Assembly: GCA_016777745.1 (NCBI GenBank)
Contig: JADHQX010000028.1
Coordinates: 1 to 12,117, forward strand
Length of the DNA stretch: 12,117 nt
Direction: 5' to 3'
Origin: Candidatus Pelagibacterales bacterium
GTDB lineage: Bacteria; Pseudomonadota; Alphaproteobacteria; Pelagibacterales; AG-422-B15
The translations under genes and the position numbers were made by a program. The notes under the pieces were generated by a model. That model was not told where the DNA came from, made no database searches, and worked only from the letters and a program-made list of their open reading frames with translations. Shown one piece after another: positions 1 through 6,531 of the stretch. Within the stretch, counting starts at the first letter, position 1. Each line of letters opens with the position of its first letter.

Positions 1-7
1 TATATAT

Positions 8-1213
8 ATGGTCTTTAACATAAAAAACAATTCTGAAAAATTTAAACAAGAAATGTCTTGGGATGATCCTCTTATTAGTGATGATCAAATAACTTCAGAA
101 GAAAAAATTGTCCAGATGTCTGTAAAAAGATATTGCCAAGATAAGTTAATGCCAAGAATTATTGAAGAAAATAGGCACGAAAAATTTAATCCTGAAATTA
201 TAAAAGAAATGGGTGAGTTAGGTATTTTGGGTCCAATGATTAATGGTTATGGATGTGCTGGAACTAACTATATTACCTATGGCTTAATTACTAGAGAAAT
301 TGAAAGAGTAGATAGTGGATATCGATCAATGATGTCAGTTCAGTCAAGTTTAGTAATGTTTCCAATATATAAGTATGGCTCTGAAGATCAAAAAGATTTT
401 TATCTACCTAAATTAGCTAAAGGAGAATTGATAGGAAGCTTTGGTTTAACAGAACCTGATGCAGGTAGCGATCCTAATTCAATGAAAACTACAGCAAAAA
501 AAGTAGATGATGGTTATGTTTTAAACGGAACAAAAACATGGATTAGTAATTCTCCAGTGGCAGATGTTTTAATTGTTTGGGCAAAAGATGAAGATGGAAA
601 AATATTAGGTTTTATAATTGATAAAGGTTCAAAAGGTTTGTCGACACCAAAAATTGAAGGAAAACTATCATTAAGAGCATCTATTACTGGGCAGATTGTC
701 TTGGAGGATGTTCTGTGTCCTCATGAAAAAGTATTACCAAATGTAATTGGTTTAAAAGGCCCATTTAGTTGCTTGAATAGCGCACGTTATGGAATTGCGT
801 GGGGAGTTTTAGGTGCGGCTGAATTTTGCTACTCTACAGCTAGACAATATGCATTAGATCGTATCATGTTTAACAAGCCAATTGCAGCGACTCAATTAGT
901 ACAGTCAAAATTGGTAGATATGCAAACTGAAATAGCGCTTGGTCTACAAGCAGCAATAAAGATTGGAAGACTGATGGAATCAGGCAATACAAACAGTGAT
1001 ATGGTTAGCCTTATCAAAAGAAATAATTGTTCAAAAGCTCTAGATATTGCTAGATTAGCTAGAGATATTTTAGGTGGAAATGGAATTTCTGATGAGTATC
1101 ATGTTATGCGACATATGATGAACTTGGAAACAGTTAAAACTTATGAGGGAACTCACGATATTCATACTTTAATTTTAGGTAAATCAATAACAGGAATACA
1201 GGCATTTAAATAA
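8..1213 (+). CDS. gcdH: Glutaryl-CoA dehydrogenase (decarboxylating acyl-CoA dehydrogenase)
   Basis: Oxidises and decarboxylates glutaryl-CoA to crotonyl-CoA with FAD, passing electrons to electron-transfer flavoprotein; this is a late step of lysine, 5-aminovalerate and glutarate catabolism in the cytosol. The 401-residue protein aligns by eye with human GCDH over its whole length. It has the family N-terminus (SWDDPL, 17-22), the substrate-binding VDSGYRS stretch (101-107; R106 matches Arg94 of mature human GCDH), the FAD/substrate loop [11 protein letters not shown] (146-156), [14 protein letters not shown], and the C-terminal TYEGTHDIH with catalytic base E380. That combination separates it from ordinary acyl-CoA dehydrogenases. 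Only seven bases lie upstream and the frame is open to the left edge, so the start is uncertain; ATG at 53 is an alternative and a start outside the window is possible. It ends 2 bases before the next gene, so the two are probably co-transcribed. Confidence 0.95.
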   Translation: MVFNIKNNSEKFKQEMSWDDPLISDDQITSEEKIVQMSVKRYCQDKLMPRIIEENRHEKFNPEIIKEMGELGILGPMINGYGCAGTNYITYGLITREIERVDSGYRSMMSVQSSLVMFPIYKYGSEDQKDFYLPKLAKGELIGSFGLTEPDAGSDPNSMKTTAKKVDDGYVLNGTKTWISNSPVADVLIVWAKDEDGKILGFIIDKGSKGLSTPKIEGKLSLRASITGQIVLEDVLCPHEKVLPNVIGLKGPFSCLNSARYGIAWGVLGAAEFCYSTARQYALDRIMFNKPIAATQLVQSKLVDMQTEIALGLQAAIKIGRLMESGNTNSDMVSLIKRNNCSKALDIARLARDILGGNGISDEYHVMRHMMNLETVKTYEGTHDIHTLILGKSITGIQAFK

Positions 1214-1215
1214 TC

Positions 1216-2583
1216 ATGGCAATACTCAACAGAACTACAAAGCAGTGGCAAGAAATTGATTCAGCGCATCAACTTCACCCATTTACAGATTTTAAATCAT
1301 TGGCAGAAGAAGGCAGTATTATAATATCAAAAGCTAATGGAGTTCATTTAACAAATAGTGATGGCAAGCAACTTTTAGATGCTATGTCGGGTTTGTGGTG
1401 TGTGAATATAGGCTATGGCAGAAAGTCAATGGCGGAAGTTGCCTATGAACAAATGCAAGAACTTCCTTATTATAATAGTTTTTTTAAAACAACTACAGTT
1501 CCATCAATTGAGCTTGCAAGACAACTAGCAGAAATTACACCTAAGGATTTAAATTATGCATTTTTCTCATCTAGTGGGTCCGAGGCAAACGATACTGTTG
1601 TAAGAATGGTAAAAAGATATTGGGATTTAAAAAATCAACCTAGTAAAAAAACATTTATAAGCCGTGAGTATGCTTATCATGGCAGCACTATGATAGGTGT
1701 AAGTCTTGGTGGGATGACTGGAATGCATGATCAAGGCGGTCTACTTCCAGGCTTTAGCCATATTATGCCACCATACTGGTATAAATATGGAGAAAATATG
1801 AGCCAAGAAGAGTTTGGTTTGTACGCAGCAAATAAACTTGAAGAAAGAATTATAGAATTAGGTGCAGAAAATGTTGCTGCTTTTATTGGGGAGCCCATTC
1901 AAGGAGCAGGTGGAGTTATAATACCACCTGACAGTTATTGGCCAAGAATTCAGGAAATATGTAAAAAATATGACATACTTCTAGTAGTTGATGAAGTTAT
2001 ATGTGGCTTTGGTAGAACTGGAAATTGGTTTGGTTCTGATACTTACAATATCAAGCCTGACATTATTACTATGGCTAAAGGTATAAGCTCTGGTTACATT
2101 CCACTTTCAGGTATTATGGTTGGCTCAAGAGTTTCTGACGTTATGATTAATGAGGGTGGGGAATTTTATCATGGATATACTTACTCAGGACATCCTGTGG
2201 CTTGTGCTGTAGCAATTGAAAATCTTAAAATAATTAAAGAAGAAAATTTAATTGAAAATTCATCAAAAATATCAGTCTATCTTGAGAACCGCATGCAAGA
2301 AGTGTCCGAACATCCATTAGTTGGAGAAGTGAGAATGAAAAGTCTTATAGGAGCAGTTGAATTGGTGGAAGATAAGAATACTAGAAAAATGTTTGAGGAT
2401 ACAGGAACTGTTGGATCTATATGTCGTGATTACTGTATCCAAAATGGTTTAGTAATGAGAGCAGTAAGAGACGGCATGATATTTTGCCCTCCACTTATTT
2501 TCACTAAAGATAATGTTGATGAATTAGTTGATAAATTAAAAAAATCTTTAGATCAAACACATAGTCATATTTCTAAATCATAG
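1216..2583 (+). CDS. spuC: Class III PLP transaminase, SpuC-like (putrescine/polyamine:pyruvate type)
   Basis: Predicted to move the terminal amino group of a diamine or omega-amino acid to pyruvate, giving an aldehyde and alanine. The 455 residues follow Pseudomonas SpuC closely from memory: PFTDFK near residue 22, DAMSGLWCVNIGYGR (55-69), the cofactor-phosphate loop SGSEAND (120-126), YHGS (154-157), the PLP-ring aspartate D259 in VVDEVICGFGRTG, Schiff-base lysine K288 in MAKGISSGY, GGEFYHGYTYSGHP (314-327), and a C-terminal LVMRAVRDGMIFCPP stretch. Related enzymes use taurine, beta-alanine or 4-aminobutyrate, so exact substrate is inferred. It sits 2 bases after gcdH with no clear Shine-Dalgarno of its own (a weak AGGA lies at about 1192-1195), suggesting coupled translation and a shared route, for example cadaverine or 5-aminovalerate toward glutarate. 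Its last 19 bases overlap the convergent acetyltransferase gene. Confidence 0.88.
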   Translation: MAILNRTTKQWQEIDSAHQLHPFTDFKSLAEEGSIIISKANGVHLTNSDGKQLLDAMSGLWCVNIGYGRKSMAEVAYEQMQELPYYNSFFKTTTVPSIELARQLAEITPKDLNYAFFSSSGSEANDTVVRMVKRYWDLKNQPSKKTFISREYAYHGSTMIGVSLGGMTGMHDQGGLLPGFSHIMPPYWYKYGENMSQEEFGLYAANKLEERIIELGAENVAAFIGEPIQGAGGVIIPPDSYWPRIQEICKKYDILLVVDEVICGFGRTGNWFGSDTYNIKPDIITMAKGISSGYIPLSGIMVGSRVSDVMINEGGEFYHGYTYSGHPVACAVAIENLKIIKEENLIENSSKISVYLENRMQEVSEHPLVGEVRMKSLIGAVELVEDKNTRKMFEDTGTVGSICRDYCIQNGLVMRAVRDGMIFCPPLIFTKDNVDELVDKLKKSLDQTHSHISKS

Positions 2584-3011
2584 CTATAAAATTCTTGGTC
2601 TCTAATATACCCAAGTGACTCATAAAGAGACTGCCCACCTAAATTCCCTTTTGACGTTGAAAGTTCTATTGAGCCAAATTTATTTAATTGCGCATAATCT
2701 TTAGCAGCATCCATCAAAATTTTTCCATTTCCTTTTCTTCTATAATCTTCACAGATAAAAAGATCATATAAGACTATTTTTTTTCTAAGCCTTACAGAGT
2801 CAAATGTTGGATAAAGTTGTGTAAAACCAACGCATCTTTCTTTGTCTTTAATAAAAAAAATTATTGATTCATTGGCTTCGAGACGTGCTCTAATATATTG
2901 ATTTGCTTTTTCAACATTTGATTCCTGTTTATAAAATATTCTATATAAATCAAATATTGGTCCAACAATGTTAGCGTCATCTATACTTGCTTTGAATAGT
3001 TTTACAGTCAC
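2565..3011 (-). CDS. GNAT-family N-acetyltransferase
   Basis: Predicted soluble acetyl-CoA-dependent N-acetyltransferase of 148 residues; the acceptor (amine, amino acid, polyamine or protein N-terminus) cannot be told from sequence. The core motif A is clear: the beta-4 strand VLYDLFICEDYRRKGNGKILM (80-100) contains the R-x-x-G-x-G/A acetyl-CoA pyrophosphate loop as RRKGNG (91-96). The C-terminal motif B region LYESLGYIRDQEFYSYDL has the usual tyrosine pattern. The start codon is GTG at 3011-3009, chosen because a strong GGGAGGA ribosome-binding site lies just upstream and because the GTG shares one base with the TAG stop of the preceding permease gene (TAGTG), a translational-coupling arrangement. 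It is the last gene of a TetR-permease-acetyltransferase unit and overlaps the end of the spuC-like gene tail-to-tail by 19 bases. Confidence 0.85.
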   Translation of the reverse strand: MTVKLFKASIDDANIVGPIFDLYRIFYKQESNVEKANQYIRARLEANESIIFFIKDKERCVGFTQLYPTFDSVRLRKKIVLYDLFICEDYRRKGNGKILMDAAKDYAQLNKFGSIELSTSKGNLGGQSLYESLGYIRDQEFYSYDLEI

Positions 3012-4168
3012 TAGTTCCTCCCAATTGATCGATATATTGCTATAATTAAAAAGATAAATGTCAAAGATGACAAGGTATAAATGAAACCATTTGGACCTAG
3101 CATATCCATGGCGCTACCACCAATTATTGGACCAGCTACTGAACCACATTCAAACACCATAACCAAAATAGCTGTTGCGCCTGCGAGCTCTGAGGCTGAA
3201 TAACGTTCACCAAGCATAGTTAATGCGCAAATAAAAATACTACTTGATGCTCCACCCCAAAGAACAAGAAATAAAATACAAATATAAAAATTAGATAAAT
3301 TTATAGACATCATTATTGGGGAGATAAAGGTAATGACCACTAAAATATTTAAAATTAATCTTTTATTATACTTATCTAGTAAATAACCAACTAATGGTTG
3401 AAAGAGTAAGCCACCTACTAATGCAATAGTTACATATTGTAGGGCCAGTTCTTGTGACAGATTATTTTGGATTAGAAATATTGGGAAAAATGCTACAAAC
3501 ATTACATCTTCTAGACCCACAAGAAGTGCAGCACCAAAAATTGTCGGTGCAGCAATGACAGTTAGCAGAACAGGCATTGAATAGTGAGTTGGTAGTTTAG
3601 GTGGATTAGTTTCTAATACCATTAGCGGAATAGTTGCACAAAATGATAAGCTAGCAATGACAATAAATGGAAGCCAACCCTCTATTCCGGTATAAGAAAG
3701 CATTACAGGCCCAAGCGCAAAACCAGCTACAAAAACAAGATTATAAATAGTTATAATTTTACCACGATTTGTATCATCAGCCATTGATAACATCCAAGTA
3801 TCAAATGCATTCCAAGCCAAAGCACCGGCAAAACCAATTAAGAATCTAATAACAAACCAGGCTGTAAGACCACTAAAAATTGGAAACGCAAAGTAAAGAA
3901 TAACAGTAACAAATTGAGCGGCTATAATTGATCTTGAAAGACCATATTTATGAATAATTATTGGAGTTACTCTGACAAATAAAATTGTTGCTATTGGCTG
4001 TGCAATTACATTAATTCCTATTTGTGTATTACTATAGCCTTGAGATTCTAATATTAAAGAAAGTAGTGGAATTAAAGTACCAAGCTTTATTCCTATAATT
4101 AAGGCACAAAGAAATAATACAAAATAGGTTTTATAATTCTTTCCCAAAAAGGATTCAAAGAATGACAT
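3011..4168 (-). CDS. MFS permease, YcaD-like
   Basis: Predicted 12-helix major facilitator superfamily transporter (385 residues) of the inner membrane; substrate and direction unknown. Hydrophobic segments follow one another through the whole protein, for example 14-40, 50-72, 79-100, 102-121, 137-157, 163-184, 199-218, 222-234, 243-263, 271-289, 292-314 and 328-350, with another near 362-378. The loop between the two halves holds short polar stretches. A degenerate MFS motif A occurs after helix 8 (GYLLDKYNKR, 261-270), and the NRGKIITIYNLVF stretch (134-146) matches the position and pattern of E. coli YcaD (NRG followed by a helix). It starts 2 bases after the repressor gene stop and overlaps the acetyltransferase start by one base. 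Being between a TetR regulator and an acetyltransferase could suggest export, but the divergent catabolic operon equally suggests uptake of its substrate. Confidence 0.85.
   Translation of the reverse strand: MSFFESFLGKNYKTYFVLFLCALIIGIKLGTLIPLLSLILESQGYSNTQIGINVIAQPIATILFVRVTPIIIHKYGLSRSIIAAQFVTVILYFAFPIFSGLTAWFVIRFLIGFAGALAWNAFDTWMLSMADDTNRGKIITIYNLVFVAGFALGPVMLSYTGIEGWLPFIVIASLSFCATIPLMVLETNPPKLPTHYSMPVLLTVIAAPTIFGAALLVGLEDVMFVAFFPIFLIQNNLSQELALQYVTIALVGGLLFQPLVGYLLDKYNKRLILNILVVITFISPIMMSINLSNFYICILFLVLWGGASSSIFICALTMLGERYSASELAGATAILVMVFECGSVAGPIIGGSAMDMLGPNGFIYTLSSLTFIFLIIAIYRSIGRN
3016..3022 (-). promoter_or_regulatory. Strong Shine-Dalgarno for the GTG-started acetyltransferase
   Basis: On the minus strand the bases read GGGAGGA, ending 4 bases before the GTG at 3011. 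The GGAGG core is 5 bases from the start codon. It lies inside the last codons of the permease gene. This near-consensus site is what decides the GTG start, and it contrasts with the poor or absent sites in front of most other genes here. Confidence 0.75.
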
Positions 4169-4170
4169 GA

Positions 4171-4797
4171 TTATTTTTTAAAAGAGAGGTTTGGAAAAAT
4201 ATTTTTAAAATAATTATAGATAAGCTTTTTACAAAATTCATTTGAATAATTTTTACGATCAAACAAAATTTTCTGCCATAATCCATCTACTAGTGCCAAA
4301 TAGGTTTCACTAATTTCATCTGCATTAAGATCTTCTTTATTATAATCTTTTATTAAATCACTTAAAACTTTTTTAAATTGTTCAAAATATATTTGATCTT
4401 GATCCTGGCAAATTGATTGATAGGCTGGAATAAACTTTACTTCACTATAAAATGAAAACCATACAGCAATCTTTTTTCTGCTGGCAATTCTTGGATGAAA
4501 ATCATTTTCTATAATATTGATTAGCTGATCAATTGGAGTTAGTTTTTTATCATCAAAGATCTTATTCCATGAATCCATATATTCATTTGATAAAAATTGT
4601 AGTGAGCTAATTAAAAGATTTTCTTTAGATTTAAATCTAAAATGAGCATAACCCTGAGATACGCCAGCAAGCGATGACACATGCGCAATAGTTGTATCAC
4701 CCAAACCTCGTTGAGCTATACTTTCAATGGTAGCATCAATTAGCTTTTGATGATTGGCGGAGAGTTTTTCATGCTCAGATTTTAAAGCTTTGTTCAC
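4171..4797 (-). CDS. TetR/AcrR-family transcriptional repressor, BetI-like
   Basis: Predicted dimeric DNA-binding repressor of 208 residues. The N-terminal TetR helix-turn-helix lies at about 15-62: LIDATIESIAQRGLGDTTI followed by the recognition region VSSLAGVSQGYAHFRFKSKENLL, which has the typical A-GVS-G-(x)-HF-F-(x)-K arrangement and most resembles BetI-type regulators. The remainder is a variable, helical ligand domain with no recognised ligand. The start is GTG at 4797-4795; there is no ATG between it and the in-frame stop upstream, and no Shine-Dalgarno is visible, so expression is probably low. It is divergent from the flavoprotein operon across 105 bases that carry a good inverted repeat, so it probably represses that operon and itself. 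The genuine betI context (betA, betB, betT) is absent, so the betI name is not applied. Confidence 0.9.
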   Translation of the reverse strand: MNKALKSEHEKLSANHQKLIDATIESIAQRGLGDTTIAHVSSLAGVSQGYAHFRFKSKENLLISSLQFLSNEYMDSWNKIFDDKKLTPIDQLINIIENDFHPRIASRKKIAVWFSFYSEVKFIPAYQSICQDQDQIYFEQFKKVLSDLIKDYNKEDLNADEISETYLALVDGLWQKILFDRKNYSNEFCKKLIYNYFKNIFPNLSFKK

Positions 4798-4826
4798 TTT
4801 ATTTAACTTAAAATTTATTTAAAAAA

Positions 4827-4857
4827 ACATACACAATATATGTAAAAAAAGATACAT
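4827..4857. repeat. Two overlapping weak dyads in the control region
   Basis: ACATA (4827-4831) pairs with TATGT (4839-4843) across 7 bases, and ATGTA (4840-4844) pairs with TACAT (4853-4857) across 8 bases, so the middle ATGT is shared by both. They could be a second protein site or promoter elements for the minus-strand unit, but the arms are short and made mostly of A and T, so chance is quite possible. Confidence 0.3.
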
Positions 4858-4862
4858 TTTTG

Positions 4863-4880
4863 ATTGAACATTCATTCAAT
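4863..4880. promoter_or_regulatory. Candidate TetR operator (18-base inverted repeat)
   Basis: The sequence ATTGAACATTCATTCAAT has perfect 6-base arms (ATTGAA and TTCAAT) around a 6-base spacer. Size and symmetry fit a TetR-family dimer site, and the TTGAA...TTCAA pattern resembles boxes described for BetI-like repressors. It lies 22 bases before the flavoprotein start codon and 65 bases before the repressor start codon, overlapping the likely plus-strand promoter. Direct view: the dyad; inference: that the adjacent repressor binds it. Confidence 0.65.
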
Positions 4881-4902
4881 ATAAGTATTATTAAGGCCAG
4901 AT

Positions 4903-6531
4903 ATGACTAAAAAAATTTACGACGCAATAGTAGTTGGTGCAGGACATAATGGACTTACTGCTGCATCATATATGGCTAAGGCTGGACTTGATGTTCTTGT
5001 TCTAGAAAAGAATGATTATATTGGAGGTGCAGCTGTTAGTAGAGAGCTATTTCCTGGATGGAAATATTCAAACTGTTCTTATGTTTGCAGTCTTTTACGA
5101 CCAGAGATAATGAGAGACCTTGAGTTATATAAATATGGCTTACAGATTATCCCTTATGAAGGTAGTGCAACTATGATGAAGAATGGTGACTACTATGCTC
5201 ACTATCACGATCATGACATGACAGTTAAATCTATTTCAAGACATTCAAAACATGATGCTGAGGCATATGATCGTTATAGCAGGGATGTAATGCGTCAATG
5301 TAAAATTATTAAGCCTCTTTTAAAAATGACACCACCAGATCTTACTTCGTTTAAACCAAAAGACATTTTAGGTGCATTAGAGTTTGCTAAACATTTTGCT
5401 GCCAAAGACGAACTCGGTGGATTAGGTGAAAAAGAGATTTATGACACAATTCGTTTTTACACTATGAGCATTGCTGACTATTTAGATGAGTACTTCGAAA
5501 CAGATATTACTAAGGCACATTTAGCAGGAAGTGCAATTATTGGTACGGCTTTAGGACCTTGTTCCCCTGGTTCAGCTTACGTATTGTTGCATCACTATAT
5601 GGGCGAAGTAGACGGATCAATTGGATCGTGGGGATACGCACGTGGTGGTATGGGCTCAATTACAAAAGCTATGGGAGAATGTTTAAAAAGTCATGGTGGA
5701 ACCATTCAAGCTAGCTCAGAAGTAACAAATGTTATTGTTAAAAATGGAAGAGCAGTTGGCGTAGCAACTTTAAACGGCGATGAGTTTTATGCAAAAAAAG
5801 TAGTCTCAAACTTAGATGTTAAACGTACGTTCTTAAAAATTACTGATGAAAGTGATTTACAACCTGACTTTGTAGAAAGAGTTAAAAATTTTAAGATTAG
5901 AGGTTCGTCTGGAAAATTAAATATTGCACTAGAAGGGTTGCCAACTTTTCCATCAATTCCAAAAGATGATCCAGGTGGAAATGGTGATTTGCATTTTACA
6001 GAAACAATAGAGGAAATGGAAGGTGCATATGATGACTGGAAACGTGGTCAATGGTCAAAAATGCCATATGTAGACATGTGCTTGCCATCAAAAAGTGATC
6101 CAACAATGGCCGCACCAGGAAAACATTTTATGTCTGTTTTTATTCAGTATGTTCCTTTTGAATTGGCGAATGGTGGGTGGAATGAACAAAGAAAACAAGA
6201 TTTTGGAAACCACATAATTAATAGAATTGCAGAATACTCTCCTGATTTTAAAGATTTAATTGCTCACTATGAAGTTAGAACACCAAAAGATATTCATGAT
6301 GAAGTAGGTCTTACCGAAGGAAATATTTTCCAAGGTGAACTTACAATGGACCAATTAATGTTTAATCGGCCTATAACTGGATATGCACAATATCGTGCAC
6401 CAATAAAAGACTTGTATATGTGTAGTTCTAGTACGCACCCTGGTGGTGGTGTAATGGGAGCACCTGGCGCTAATGCTGCTCGTGAAATACTAAGTGATAT
6501 GAACATTAAGCAAAAAGGTAATCATTATTAA
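4903..6531 (+). CDS. FAD-dependent oxidoreductase, phytoene-desaturase/PYROXD2 superfamily (COG1233 type), copy 1
   Basis: Predicted FAD oxidoreductase of 542 residues; its substrate is unknown. The N-terminal Rossmann motif is intact (VVGAGHNGLTAA, glycines 12, 14 and 17; ribose-binding E35 in VLVLEKN), followed by GGAAV (41-45). The pattern LRPEIMRDLELYKYGL (65-80) is close to PYROXD2-like proteins. Mid-protein GSWGYARGGMGSITKAM (241-257) is the conserved substrate-side motif, and the C-terminal FAD motif reads CSSSTHPGGGVMGAPGANAA (507-526). This group contains phytoene desaturases, but no other carotenoid gene is nearby and the sequence is nearer the PYROXD2-like branch. It heads the plus-strand operon behind the candidate operator, with a modest AAGG ribosome-binding site. 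Its TAA stop shares a base with the ATG of its paralogue (TAATG), so the two are probably made together. A role in oxidising a methylated or cyclic amine is inferred from the neighbours only. Confidence 0.88.
   Translation: MTKKIYDAIVVGAGHNGLTAASYMAKAGLDVLVLEKNDYIGGAAVSRELFPGWKYSNCSYVCSLLRPEIMRDLELYKYGLQIIPYEGSATMMKNGDYYAHYHDHDMTVKSISRHSKHDAEAYDRYSRDVMRQCKIIKPLLKMTPPDLTSFKPKDILGALEFAKHFAAKDELGGLGEKEIYDTIRFYTMSIADYLDEYFETDITKAHLAGSAIIGTALGPCSPGSAYVLLHHYMGEVDGSIGSWGYARGGMGSITKAMGECLKSHGGTIQASSEVTNVIVKNGRAVGVATLNGDEFYAKKVVSNLDVKRTFLKITDESDLQPDFVERVKNFKIRGSSGKLNIALEGLPTFPSIPKDDPGGNGDLHFTETIEEMEGAYDDWKRGQWSKMPYVDMCLPSKSDPTMAAPGKHFMSVFIQYVPFELANGGWNEQRKQDFGNHIINRIAEYSPDFKDLIAHYEVRTPKDIHDEVGLTEGNIFQGELTMDQLMFNRPITGYAQYRAPIKDLYMCSSSTHPGGGVMGAPGANAAREILSDMNIKQKGNHY

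Larger units (their letters stand above)
4798..4902. promoter_or_regulatory. Divergent control region between the repressor unit and the flavoprotein operon
   Basis: This is the only real intergenic space in the window, 105 bases and extremely AT-rich, lying between two head-to-head start codons. It must hold the promoters for both directions. On the plus strand, TTGAAC (4865-4870) could serve as a -35 with TATTAT (4886-4891) as a -10, although the spacing is short at 15 bases; TATAAG (4880-4885) is an alternative -10. On the minus strand several AT-rich matches are possible and none stands out. The inverted repeat at 4863-4880 overlaps these elements, fitting repression by steric block. An AAGG (4893-4896) six bases before the ATG at 4903 is a plausible ribosome-binding site. 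Confidence 0.7.

Noticed and set aside
2580..2587. ATAGCTAT palindrome at the convergent junction as a terminator or protein site
   Set aside because: Only 8 bases, AT-rich, no loop and no T-tract; easily due to chance.
4171..4797. betI, repressor of choline-to-glycine-betaine genes
   Set aside because: The DNA-binding domain is BetI-like, but betA, betB and betT are absent and the ligand domain is not clearly BetI.
6294..6506. 70-codon open frame on the minus strand
   Set aside because: Lies wholly inside the C-terminal FAD-motif part of the first flavoprotein gene; its protein is a low-complexity proline-rich shadow with no recognisable domain.
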